Origin: Climacium dendroides
Taxonomy: Eukaryota > Streptophyta > Bryopsida > Hypnales > Climaciaceae
Direction of reading: 5' to 3'
Assembly (NCBI GenBank): GCA_950106755.1
Contig: OX467091.1
Coordinates: 20,973,538-21,037,537, forward strand
DNA: 64,000 bases
Positions 36,049 through 47,725 of the stretch are shown in pieces (positions within the stretch are counted from its first letter, which is position 1; every line of letters starts with the position of its first letter). A program made the translations under genes and the position numbers. The notes beneath the pieces are model-generated. The model was not told the origin of the DNA. It did no database searches and saw only the letters and a list, made by a program, of their open reading frames with translations.

Positions 36049-38128
36049 CTACAAGAAAACAAAAACAAAACTTGTCAAAAGCAACATAGCTCTCAAAGTC
36101 CTCATCTAGCTCAAAAAACTAAAGCAGCCTTGGAATATCAAATTGGTGAACCACCATTCAAAGTTGATGAAAATAATACACATAGAGGTTCACTAACTAA
36201 AAGCGAAAAAACAAAAATTCAAAGGCCATGAGAGCAAATGGTCCCACTCTACATACTTTCTATTAGAGAAGCAAAGATTCACAACCGTGAATTCAAAGAA
36301 TACTCACCCGTTCTATCACAATTGGCACACGTATTCCATGGACCATACCCAACCATTCAAATAAGCTCCAATTATATGGATAGTGAGGGACAAATAGGGC
36401 CACATCCATGAATAGAAGTTGGTCTTGTGTATTCAAGGCATCAAAGCTTCTCCTCAAAATGGAAAACATAGGATGTTGGGGCTCTCCAAAGGGATTCAAA
36501 AAGTCAATTTCTTGCAAGAACAACCGCCACCGTGATGGAACATATCCAACACACACCAACTGTTCACCCAACACTTGCAATGCAAGTGGGTGGTAATGAT
36601 AACTAATGCCATCACCTTTCTTGAAATGACATCGCTCAACACAAGATGAGATCAAATCAAGGTCATCCTTGTTGCTCAAGTATGAAAGAGGGACACATGT
36701 AACATGATAAAGGAATAAAGACCTTGCTTCTTCCAACTCCAACTCCGGCATTTCCATGCATTCACTTGCATCAATCCGTAAAGATGTCAATTCATTCAAA
36801 GAACGTGCTGTAACAAGGAGAACACTCCCAACACCATAATTTGCTCGTAGAAGAGTCAAGGCTTGATTCATTGTTGCACTTGACACATTGTCAATTGCCA
36901 AAAATACTTTGACATTCACCATATCTCTCATCAGGTGGTCTCGATACTACAAGTCAACAACACCTCAAGTTCAATACTACAGAAACAAACTAAAATACAA
37001 TAAAAATCAATCAACTTAGAAAACATACAAAGGTTGTCCAAATGCACTCCATTGCAACAAATACAATGAATACAAAAAATGTGACCATGATTTTCTAGTT
37101 CTGGTCAATTCAACAAACCTTATCCACATCCATTGCTCCGAAATAGGCAAGGTTCTTGTCCGTCAACCTTCCAAGCACTTCCTTGAAGACTTCTTTTTCA
37201 CTTTGACTTCCCAACTCAACATGACAAACTTTGTCATGATACTCCTTTGATAACTCATTACACATAGCCTTGCAAATGGTGGTTTTCCCAATACCTCCAA
37301 CTCCATATATGCCTACAATACGTACCTTATATAACAAGGACACTCTCGATTCCTCAATCCTTTCATGGATCACCTGTATGATAACCAAAATAGGCAAGAA
37401 TAGATTAAAATCAAGCAACTTATACAAAACAAATTGATCTAGACCAACACAAAAAAATGCCTCTAGTCAAACAAATCACATCCACATAGTTGATGACCAA
37501 AAGGACAAGGACATAGAAGTAGCCAAAATGATCAAACTCCACACAAACCTTGCACAATCGTAACCTCCCTTGAACATGGGAATCTTCAAACCTTGTCCCT
37601 GGGAGCACCAACTCACGAATGGCTTCAACTATCTCCTCTCGAAATTTCACTTCCCCCAAGTCAAAGTTGTACTTCAAGCCATTGGCTAGGCCAAACAATT
37701 GCAAGGCATTCTCACAATCCTCCACATCAATCCTACTATCACATTTAGCCCAACTTTGCCACAATGATAACCATCTCCTAAGGTTATCCACATCACGATA
37801 TTCAACATATGTAATGCCAAGAAATACGGGCACTATGTTGAACCTTGGCTTCCTCTTCTTGACATTGGCCATGGCCACCAACTCCAACATGGGCCATTTT
37901 GAAGAAAAGAATTCCTTTGATAGCACCACCACACCAACTTCACATTGTTCAATAGCTTCAAAGATAAGCCCTGGAAATTCCTTTCCAATGGGCAAGCACT
38001 CCCGACGCTTGTCAAAAAATGGATGGTAGTTACATCTCTCCAAGTCTACACACAATTGTTCCACAAACCCTTTTTGTGCACCACTGTGGCTCAAAAACAC
38101 ATCATGCTTGGGTTCTAATGTATGATTC
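34963..38128 (-). CDS. TNL copy C: TIR-NB-LRR receptor, best preserved copy, LRR region truncated
   Basis: Exons on the minus strand: TIR 37549-38128 (580 bp), P-loop 37119-37373 (255 bp), NB-ARC 36308-36946 (639 bp) and LRR from 36048. All are open, joined by GT-AG sites in phase, and give about 852 residues before TAG at 34963-34965. Motifs are complete: TIR glutamate in MLEL, Walker A GVGGIGKT, kinase-2 FLAIDNV, PLAL and MHD. Role by family: an intracellular immune receptor whose effector-triggered oligomer makes TIR-derived signalling nucleotides from NAD+. Here the sensor part is cut short, and frame remnants of the missing repeats continue to 33,999. The first exon/start is not identified. 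It could be a functional truncated receptor or a young pseudogene. Confidence 0.8.
36308..36946 (-). CDS. TNL-C exon encoding kinase-2 to the ARC region
   Basis: 639 bp, 213 codons, open. VKVFLAIDNV (12-21), GSVLLVTAR (40-48, Arg 48 at the RNBS-B position), EEARSLFLYHV (72-82), YHPLALQVLGEQL (118-130), and a C-terminal part ending RVPIVIER at a GTGAGT donor. Confidence 0.88.
37119..37373 (-). CDS. TNL-C exon encoding the P-loop
   Basis: 255 bp, 85 codons; VGIYGVGGIGKTT at residues 20-32. Differences from copy B are few (for example VRIVG for VCVVG) and none touches the motif. Confidence 0.88.
37549..38128 (-). CDS. TNL-C exon encoding the TIR domain
   Basis: Same sites and length as in copy B. 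From the exon start: DVFLSHSG (9-16), VEQLCVDLE (22-30), FFDKRRECLPIGKE (37-50), VGVVVLSKEFFSSKWPMLEL (64-83, Glu 82), then PVFLGITYVEYRDVDNL and LWQSWAKCDSRIDVEDCENA. The conserved SH of the first strand and the Glu argue for an intact NADase fold. The preceding bases (CTTTTATTTGTGGGACAG) look like a 3' splice site. Confidence 0.87.
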
Positions 38129-38159
38129 CTGTCCCACAAATAAAAGTACCAACCAATCA

Positions 38160-39700
38160 ATCACTAGTGACAGAAATGAGACATTTATTTCCATCCATGG
38201 TTAATCCCATGATTTACAACAATTAAATTCACTATATTTGTTCTTTATATGAGGAATGAAGCAGGAAATCAAAATTCACAAGGACTACTCACCTAGAGTC
38301 ATTGCCATCATTTGTAGACAAACTTGGGCTCCCTTGTTCCATGCTTCAAATCATTCCTAGTCTAAAAAACATTGACATAGCATTTGATTATGAATGATTC
38401 ACTCGCAATTGTCACCTCTAGGGTTTCTGTACAAGGTCAAGAGTGAGGATCCTAAAATAACCCTTGACAAAAATGAAGGAGATCGGTTAAAACCAATTGG
38501 AGATTGGCCACTTGCAGACCACCTCTTAACACAAACAATTTCCTTTAAGATTCACACCATTCTCCTCAATGAACTATTTTTTATCTTCTCTAGCTAGTGA
38601 ACACACAAGATTGAAACCACACAAGATTCGTTTTTGAAGTTACAAGAAGAAATGTGAATGATGGACATGAATCCAATGTTATAACATGGTGCCCCACAAT
38701 TCCATTGAAGCTAGAGTTTTGTAGACAAGGTTCATTATTGTAGACAAGGTTCATTATTGTAGACAAGCGGTTCAAGGTCAAGAAATGAGTGCAAACTTGA
38801 ACAAAAAAGAAAAATAAACAAAAACAAAACAATGTTCACAAGGTTCTAGTAGTCCCAAAAAATACTCCAAACTTTAGATCAAGAGCCAAGAAGGCAATGT
38901 CACAACTCTACCAAAGAAGACAACGACAATAAAGACACCCCTACATGCAAGAATAGAAAGCATGCACCTCATCCAAGAATACTCTACTAACTCTCCATGC
39001 ACCCAATCCAACAACCACACAAGATTGGACAAAAAACCTAGTCAAGATCACCAATTAAATCATAGTATAGTAGGATCAAGCATCCTTGGATTTGTTGCAC
39101 TAAAGCACATAGAAAGTGCAAATGGATTATAGTGGATGAAAGTAAAAGTCTACCTTAGTATTAGAACAATCAATTTGGTATTTTGGAGACTTCTCTTTTT
39201 GAATTCTAAGTCCCTAATTCCAAACATGAATTCTAATATTCCAAATTTGATCATCACACAAGAGAGTGAAATACTTTCTTTGTATGCAAATATCAAGCAA
39301 GTGGTACGGTGAGCCAAAATGCATACAACCCAATTGGACCAAACTTTGCTCTACAATGAAAAGACTACCAAGTACACACAAAATGGTCAAAAAGTGGCTA
39401 AAGAATGGTCAAAAAACCACTAGTTCTTACTGAAATATGCATGATTCCTTGTGACTCAGTTATAGGAGAGATTGTTGAGTAGGTATGCAATGCTTGGTGG
39501 TGAGAAGCTTTTCATGGGAGAATTACATTCATGGATGACAAAACGTTCCTACTTTTGGAAATGACAATTCCTACCTCCTCACTCTATATTTGATTATTAG
39601 CCATTAAAATGAATATTATTGAAATTGGACCCACAAATGCAATGCAGCTTGCAAAGTCTAGTGTCGAGACCTATTTGAAATTCTGAAAGATTCCCAGAAT
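38160..39700. other. Upstream flank of TNL-C, CpG-poor
   Basis: Collinear with 16.02-17.6 kb. No gene recognised. It contains the 19-bp tandem repeat at 38,721-38,767. Confidence 0.55.
38721..38767. repeat. 19-bp tandem repeat, 2.5 copies
   Basis: The unit GTAGACAAGGTTCATTATT occurs twice, followed by GTAGACAAG. Unit 1 has no counterpart at the matching place (about 16,600). Confidence 0.9.
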
Positions 39701-42700
39701 TTCCATTTCTTATTGCACCAATACAATATGGAATGGTTTGAGGATATCCCCTTGAGACAATCCAGGTTCACTTCCATTACGTATACTAAACTCTCAATCT
39801 GTAAGCCGATCTTACTGTCAAGGTAAGAAGATTCGTAGAACGTTTGTGTCCAAGGAATTGAAGATAAGAAACACTTGATTGATGCAGAAAAGAACTACGG
39901 CTAAAGATTTGAATAGTTTAGGACACGCAATTACTCATGGTGGTTCATCTGGACTGTGTTAAGGGTAAACGGAATAAAGTCGTTAAACTCCCGGTTCTCT
40001 CCATTTTCCGATACCTAGTTTACTAATGAATTGACCACTTTGATCAACTTGGAATTGTGTGTGAAATGACAGCTAAAGAGCAGAGTTTTGAAAACAGGCG
40101 TGACAGAACGCAGTCCACGCAACCAAAAACGCCATTTCAAAATGAAACAAAACCGGTGCACCATCCACGAGCAAGAAAGTTCGTTCCTAACCGAACAATA
40201 TTCATCTACCATGGTTCCAGGAGTTTTCATCCGGGGACAGAGCTGGTAACCCACTCGAGGGTTACCTAGTCCGAAGATTTCGAAGTCGCACAACCCTCAT
40301 CCTGACCAACCTTACCGAGTTATGTGCACAATAACTACAGGTACTACACTCGTTCCACAAAGGTTGAACAAGACGGTTCTTCCATCAGTTATGGCCAAAC
40401 CCTAGCATCATTTGCCAAATAGAGAGTAACCACTTGGCACCAACAACACGAAACAACATGATCTACCCCTAAAAGAAAGAATGCTTTTAGAATGGCCGAG
40501 TCCATGGATAGTAGAGTGAAAAAAAACAGAGTTTGAATGGAGACAAATTCCATATCACCGAAGTCAGTGCAAAACACCGGATTCGTTGATAGAAAAACTA
40601 AAGAAGAGGAGACTGGAGAAAGCTCCCTATGACCTACTCAAAACTGCGAAACTAACCGTAACACCCGACTATTAGGGATTCAAGAACGTACCTGAACCTA
40701 CTCACATATCTCACGCCCACCGTCCAGACCTGTTTCCCAACTTCGACTTCGACACTTCTTCACAGGCGCCGCAGAGGATAACGATTACCACCACAACTCC
40801 AAACTAGTCAGCACCAAAAACAATCAAACCACTCTTTCGCCACTTTCCACAGGAGCTCAGGCCCTGTTCGTGCTCTCGCTATCTCACCTGCGCAGCCCCC
40901 CACCGCCAACTTAACGATTCAGAAACCCCCATTCTCAGTCTCCTCATCACAACCAAACCTTCCAGCACCGTACCTCCAAAATGCCCAAACGATCGAGAGT
41001 ATCAGGCCACCAACCGGTCTGAAATTTCAAACCCAACAAGCCAAGTGAATTCAATTTACAAAATCCTATTTTAGAATTTCATTTCAACAAAAAAAACAAA
41101 TGGATGTAATTTGGCCATTCCGATTGCCCTGGACCCTTTCATTGCACACCTTGTTACGCATGAGACCCCATCGTCGCAAAAAGGGAAGAGTCGTAGATAC
41201 ACCCCTGGAAACGACACTAAAAAAGCCCCACCAGCAAAATTTCAACCAACTAATTTTTCAGACATCCGCAGACATTGCGATACATATAGCGAGTACTGCT
41301 CAATGGCTATTGTTTGCACACAATAAATTTGCACTGCTGCGCTCGGCCCGGCTTCGGCACCACGTTGTTCTTTCACAGTCAACCTTAGAATCGGAATGGA
41401 AATGGAAAATTCAGCAAGATAGTTAATTGGAGCTCTTCCCGGTCGAGGTCCAAACTGCACATGAAGCACAAAGATGCGTTCTTCATTTGCATTCGACACT
41501 ACCATCAAGGTGGCCTAAGGTACCACAGCCACCCAGTTGAAGGAAGCAGTATCCACAAGTTCGTGCAACTAGCTCGCATCAGAAAAAGAAAACATCTCTC
41601 AAAACCACATGAGTGGACGACACAAGTAACTCCTATCTACGGCACTATCAATCGAGGAAAATCCGTTTCCGACACACTAGACTGGCATACTGCCTGTTCA
41701 TGACGATTCCCTTGCACTGTGCACAAAAAAGATGCAGGGACTACTGGTTTCAGCACTCAACACCCCCAATCCTGCTAAGCAGCAACACCATAGCCATTAA
41801 GGCCAACGCTCTACGCAAAGCTCCAATGTAGTCGCAAAAACTGCATCTGAATTACAGGATCTCATAGACCTCGCTCACAAACGTACTTTGCACTTTAACG
41901 TTAGCAATCGTGACGGAGCAACAAACTCCAATTTCTAGAGACAAGGTAGTGGCAAATTCTACTCACAGGTGGAAGCATACGCTCATGGCGCAGGTATGCC
42001 ACATCTCTGCACATGCATAACTCCCACAAGTCTCTAGCACCTTCCATCCCTGATGCACACAACCATAGCTTAATCTGAAGCATCACGAAGCACGTTATCT
42101 ACTCCCATAATACACGTCTCCTGAACATTGGAAAATACTCGGTTACACAGGCGCAAAGGACAAGGGGCCGGTCCCGAGAGAAGAAAGAAACTGCTGCAGG
42201 ATCGATGAGAAAGGCAAGGGAATGAAGACAGCTTGTGTCCCAGGAACTTAAGATATCCAACACTTGATGGATGCAGAAAAGAACTAGGGCTAAAGACGCT
42301 AATAGTTACGGGACACTCGATTACTCAGGGTGGTTCATCCTGACGTATTCCGTATTCCGTTTCTCTCCATTGTCCGATTCGTAGATGAGTAATAATTTGA
42401 CCCCTTTGATAATCTTTGTACTATGTGTGAAAGCACAGCTAAAGAACAGAGTTTCGAAAACAGACTTGAAAGATCACAGTCCGCACAATCAAAACCGACA
42501 TTTCAAAATGAAACAAAGCCAAAGATTTTTGAGTTGCCATGACCCTGATCCTGACAAGTCAACCGAGTGACGTGCAAAACAGTTACTAGTACTATACTGA
42601 CTGGTTCCACAAAGGTTGAGCAAGACCAGATGGTCAAGGCTCTGCCAGCAGTTCTGGCCAGACCTTACCATCATCTGCCAAATAGGTCACAACCAGTTTG

Positions 42701-45200
42701 CACCAACAACACGAAACAACATCATCAACCCCTATGAGACTGAGGATTCATGCTTTTCGAATGACCGAGTCCATGGGTCGTAGAGTGAAAATAAGAGAAA
42801 TTGAATAGAGACAACTTCCAGATCACGGAAGTCAGTGCAGAACACCGTATTCGGTAATAGAAAAAATAAAGAGCAGGAGTCATAAGAAACCTCCCTCCAA
42901 ATTCGATCATCACACGACAAAGAATAATTCGTTTCAGCAGGGTGAAAGAAATTGTCAGCTTTCTCATTCAGCACTGGGTTAATGGCAGGGTGCGCGAAAG
43001 TAGACGCAGCCCAATTGGACCAAACTTGACTCTGCAGTGAAAAGTCCACCGAAGACAAAACATTCCTACTTAATGGATCCAGCAATTCCTACCACCTTGC
43101 TCTGTATCCAATTTCAGTCATCCATATGAACTTTTTAGTGATGGGCCCACGAATGAAATGAAATTAAGCTTGCAAAGTCTAGTTTCTATAACTAATTGAA
43201 AGTTTGAAAGATTCCCAAGTGGCAATATATTATTGCAATTTCTCACTACACGAGGTGGTATGATCCGCTGACAACAAAGGGGAATCAAGGTTCACAATAT
43301 TCGTTTATTTATGTCAGAACTGGCGACATATCGCCACAACAAAAACACTATTCAACGCTATCTTACAATCAAGGTTGGCAGATTGGTGGAACGCTTGTGT
43401 CCCGGGAACTTAAGATATCAAACAATTGATGGATAAACAGCAGAAAGCTGTGAATACTTATGGAAACATGAGGAGGGACACACGATTACTAATGGCGGTT
43501 CATCCGGACTATGTTTGAGAGGAAACGGAATGAGGACGTTTAATTCCTGTTCTTTCCATTTTCTGACACCTAGTTTACTAATAATTTGGCCACTTTGATA
43601 ATCTTTGTATGGTGTGTGAAAGCACAGATCAAGAACAGAGTCTTGGAAACAGACCGGAAAGATCGCAGGAAACGCAATCCAAAACGCCATTTCAAGTGAA
43701 ACAAAGCCAAGATTTCGAGTTGCCATAACCCTGATCCTGACAAACTCTACCGAGTGATGTGCAAAACAATGACGAGGTACTGCACTGACTGCTTCCACAA
43801 TAATTAGACAAGACGAGATGCTCAAGGCTCTTCCACCAGTTATGGCCAGACCCTAGCATCAGCTGCCAATAGGTCAGAACCACTCTGCTCCCACAACACA
43901 AAACAACACGATCAAAATCTAAAAGACTGGGGATTCAGGCTTTGACAATGACGGAGTTCATGGATCGTATTCTGAAAATAACAGAGTTTGAATGGAGACA
44001 AATTTCATATCACCGAACTCAGGGCAGAACGCCGTATTCGTTGAATGAAAAACTAAACAAGAGTGGACATAAGAAAACTCCCTAGGACCTACTCCAAAAT
44101 GAATAACAAACCGGAACGCACGAGTTGGGCTTGCGTCCATTAGGTATTCAAGGACATACCTCAACCTACTCGCAAATCTCACGCCCACCGATCAGTCCTC
44201 TTTCCCACTCTCCTCTACCGACAGATTCAACACGTCCTCCGACTTCGACACTTCTTCACACGCGCCACAGAGAAAAACGACCTCCACGATGACCACCAAA
44301 ACTCAAAACAAACAAACCGCTCTTCCGACCGTTTCCACAGGAGCCCTGTCCCTGTTCGTGCTCTCGCTATCTCACCTGCACAGAACCCCACCGACACCTG
44401 AACCATTCAGAAACCCACACTCTCCTCACCACGAGCAAAACGTCCAGCACCGTACCTCCAAACCCCCATCAAACTACTCATACTGAAAACTTACCGCTAA
44501 AACGTCCTCCTTAAAAAACAAACCACGACATCAGAACGCAAAACTGCACGTCACATCGGAGCCCCACACAGATCATATTCATCACAAATTCCGCACAGAT
44601 CGTCAGGATCGTATTCCGCAGCGAATCAAACCGACTTGGAACTAGAAATGGTGTGAACTTCAGGGGATCGAAACTGAAAGGGCATAACTCACGATCACAT
44701 GCAACATAGTAAGGAAGGGTGGTAGGCAGGCTCGCAAGGTGCAGAACAGAGTAACAAAGAGAGATCGGGAGGCTCGAGATGGGGCTTACCCTAGCAGACG
44801 GGAGCAAAGCCGGCGAACCAAATAGAGAAACGGTAGAGACGGAGCACCAGTCCACCGCCAGGCACCAGCTGTGGTAGCGGGGCTTCCAGCTGTCGTGATT
44901 TCATTAGTTCACGGTTACCGACCGCCCTGCTTAGGGACTGCCGCGGGGCCGGGCTCGGGCTCGGGCTCGTGAAAACCTCTCCCCTCTCGCGCGTGGGTGG
45001 TGAGTTGCAAGAGAAATGTAAGCTGCTCCAGTGTGGAGTCGACGAAGAGCGTGGATTAGCCAGGCTGAGCACTTCACTTCATTCGAGTGAAAACTCGCCA
45101 ATTGTGAGGCGCACTCGTACATGAGGGCTCTGCACACATGGAACTACTCCATGCATGTGTAACAGTATTGGTGAGATGACTTATGATTTTGGATTTCCGA
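39700..45200. repeat. GC- and CpG-richer flank of recurring modules, unit 2
   Basis: Matches 17.6-22.6 kb. Modules lie at about 40.37-41.01 and 43.80-45.14 kb, with intermediate blocks between. The conserved block lies at 41.10-42.03 kb. A short (GGGCTC)n run sits near 44,950. No frame spans any large part; no gene is called. Confidence 0.6.
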
Positions 45201-45376
45201 GTTACGGAGTGGGATAAGAGCAAGCCAAGCGGGGAAGACGACGACGACGTCGTTGTTTTCTGAAGCCGGCTTCCTCGTTTCTTCGGGGACCTCCGGGGAA
45301 CCCCGCTGTGCCCACACGGCCTCACGCTGCTGCGTCGTATGCTTAATTTCATCCAAGAGACTAATTGTATCCAGTG

Positions 45377-45498
45377 TTTTTTTTCCTGGCGAAATTTCGC
45401 CAGATTGTCAGAAATCTGACCTCTCTGATTTTGTCCCTCCAAAAACTGGGCTCTGTAGTGAGGACAACAGGGGGACACTGGTCCAAAAGAAAAACCTG
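45377..45498 (-). mobile_element. 122-bp retroposon-like insert with oligo(A) tail
   Basis: Flanked by ATTGTATCCAGTG (45,364-45,376) and ATTGTATCTGGTG (45,499-45,511), a 13-bp target duplication with two differences. The sister arm at 47,520 has a single copy and no insert. Read on the minus strand, the insert ends in eight A. It contains the 18-bp perfect palindrome CTGGCGAAATTTCGCCAG at 45,386-45,403 and an adjacent CAGATT/AATCTG stem. Origin unknown. Confidence 0.6.
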
Positions 45499-45934
45499 AT
45501 TGTATCTGGTGCAATGTTGACGTGTCATTGAAGTATTTCCATATTGTAAATGAAAACTTGGATGAAAATTAGATGTGGAATTTCCAAAATTGATTGAAAA
45601 CAAATCTATAAATATCTTAATTTTTTTGACGACATGGATGCTTTCTATTCTTGTTTATTAACATCGAGGCTTTTTTTAAATGAAGTGCCAAAGTGGTGAT
45701 ATAGTATGTTTTAGTGGGGCTTCAAATTTCAACATTCATCCACATCATACTACTAAAATCATAAGTCCCTCTGTAATATCAAAAATGCTATCATTAATAT
45801 TGGGGGCTCGTGCTTGCTATGCTACACATTCATTGTATCACATATTAGTAAAATTTTGATATATTTGAATAGAATGCATGATAATGATTTTGATAAGTTT
45901 TTAAAATAATTATTTTAATTATTTTATAAAAATA

Positions 45935-46752
45935 CTAGTAGTTGGCGCTTGCTTTGCTACGCATTAACTATATTATTTTCATCAATTTCTTATGTGATAA
46001 AATGCAGATGAATAAAGTATGTATAATATTTAAATGAAAATATTGACATCTTCATATAATATTCTTTGAAAATACATATATTGTGCAATAAAAAGTAATT
46101 AAAGAAAATCTTTTTATCATAATTTTCACAAAAAAAATCTTTGCAAAAATGAAAAAATTGAAATAAGAAAAATTAATCAAGTGAAAAATGTAAATAGAAT
46201 CTTCACATTTGAATATGTAGAGCAATAGTTTCAATTTCAAGAAAAATTTCAATTAAAAAATTATTAACCTTCATATAATAATTTATAAATATAAATATAA
46301 TAAAATATAGAGTAATTCTAGTATTTTTCAAATCAAAATCTTCACAATTAAAGAATATGCAAAAATTGAAGAATTGAAATGCAAATTTGTCAAATTGCAA
46401 AGACTTTGTAAATACTTTGTTGTAGAATCCAAAATTGCTTCAATCTAACAAAGCTTCAAATCATTTAGTAGTAAGAAAAGAACATTAGAATTGAGAACAT
46501 TCAAAGCTTCAACATTCAAATCATAAAATTGTAGAAGTAAAATGAAGTGTGAAGCCAAGAAATATGAAACCTTTGCACCTCTGTAATATCACATTTTAAC
46601 ACTATGTGATATTGCAGAGGTGAAATGGCTGTTGGAACTTTATAATATCATATTGTATACAAATGTGATATTACAGAGGGATTAGACCTCTATAATATCA
46701 CACAGTGTTAAAATGTAATATTACAGAAGACCTTGTAATTTTAGTAGTATGA
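45935..46752 (-). mobile_element. Non-autonomous Helitron H2, nested in H1 in reverse orientation
   Basis: On the minus strand it starts TCATACTACTAAAATTACAA and ends GCCAACTACTAG; 818 bp, inserted between A and T of H1. The uninterrupted host text AAAAATA-TTT.CAATCATGCATA is seen in H3 (about 54,345) and H4 (reverse strand, about 62,850). It carries several hairpin modules, the best at 46,576-46,622. Confidence 0.85.
46576..46622. repeat. 17-bp-stem hairpin module in Helitron H2
   Basis: CACCTCTGTAATATCAC (46,576-46,592) faces GTGATATTGCAGAGGTG (46,606-46,622) across a 13-base loop, one mismatch. Degenerate versions of the same word follow at about 46,640-46,740 and recur in H1, H3 and H4. 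Confidence 0.85.
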
Positions 46753-47017
46753 TTTCCAATCATGCATACATAGAAATCATATTTTCACACAATGTGATAT
46801 TACTGAAATAGAATAGCAATTCACAATCACCTCTATAATATCACTTTTTACAAAGGATGATATTATAGATATAATATAGTCGTTGCAATTGAGGTGATAT
46901 TAAAGAGGATCAATATGGTGATATTATAAAGGTAGCAATTCCATTGCTTTTCTTGGCTTTATACTTCATTTGCATTTCTATGATTTTGTGCTTTTGTGAG
47001 CTTTTGAGCTTCTAATT

Positions 47018-47245
47018 TCAATTTTCTGTTCCTACTACCAAATGATTTGAGAAATTTATTAGATTGAACCAATTTGGGAATTCACAACAATTAAATTGTT
47101 CACAAAACTTTTGAGATTTACAAGTTTTTCCTTTAAATTCTTCTATTTGGATTGCCATTGTTTGTAACAATTGAGTCAAATTTCTAATGCATTTTAATGT
47201 ATATGTATCTTTTACCGTATTCATCATTGCATGTATTTCATTCAT
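47018..47245 (-). CDS. 75-codon frame conserved in the Helitron family (H1 copy)
   Basis: ATG to stop, MNEIHAMMNTVKDTYTLKCI to NHLVVGTEN. It lies antisense to the Helitron. H4 has the same frame with the same start, stop and length (62,365-62,592), interrupted by one TAA. H3 has a shorter version (56,217-56,405). It contains a Cys pair (FNCCE) and an amphipathic-looking N-terminal part. No family is recognised. It could be a captured host exon or a chance frame kept by recent descent. Confidence 0.35.
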   Translation of the reverse strand: MNEIHAMMNTVKDTYTLKCIRNLTQLLQTMAIQIEEFKGKTCKSQKFCEQFNCCEFPNWFNLINFSNHLVVGTEN

Positions 47246-47725
47246 AATTCATTAAATTTCTATTGTTTATTTCAGTATATGCTTATTTATTAAAAAAATT
47301 ATATGAAGATTTTAGTCATTTTTATCTGAAGATTTATTGAAATTCTTGCTATGCATTCTATCTAATATATAAAAATTCTAATGAAATTCTAATGATGAAT
47401 GCGTAGCATAGCAAGTGCCAACTGCTAGTATTGGATAGAAAATATCACATGAGTATACATCACACATCCATAAGTATGTTTTTCATTCACAATCTAGTAA
47501 TTTCATCCAAGAGACTAATTGTATCTGGTGCAATGTTGACGTGTCATTGAAGTATTTTCATATTGTAAATGAAAACTTGGGTGAAAATTAGAAGTGAAAT
47601 TTCCAAAATTGGTTAAAAACAAATCTATACAATTTTAAAATTCTTTTGACGACATGGATGCTTTCTATTCTTGTTTATTAACATCAAGGCTTTTCTTTAT
47701 GAAGTGCCAAAGTGGCAATATAGTA

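Larger units (their letters stand above)
45745..47428 (+). mobile_element. Non-autonomous Helitron H1 (interrupted by H2)
   Basis: Starts TCATACTACTAAAATCATAA and ends CAAGTGCCAACTGCTAG, that is 5'-TC and 3'-CTAG, inserted between A (45,744) and T (47,429). Removing it restores CCACA-TATTGGATA, found uninterrupted in the sister arm at about 48,330. These are the diagnostic features of Helitrons. Without H2 it is 866 bp, close to the other copies. No Rep/helicase gene is present, so it depended on another element. It contains a minus-strand 75-codon frame at 47,018-47,245. Confidence 0.85.

Noticed and set aside
45238..45256. (GAC)n run as a microsatellite feature
   Set aside because: Only four units; unit 1 has a similarly short, imperfect version.
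46576..46740. Regular repeats suggesting a CRISPR-like array
   Set aside because: The words are inverted and unevenly spaced, and the context is a plant Helitron.
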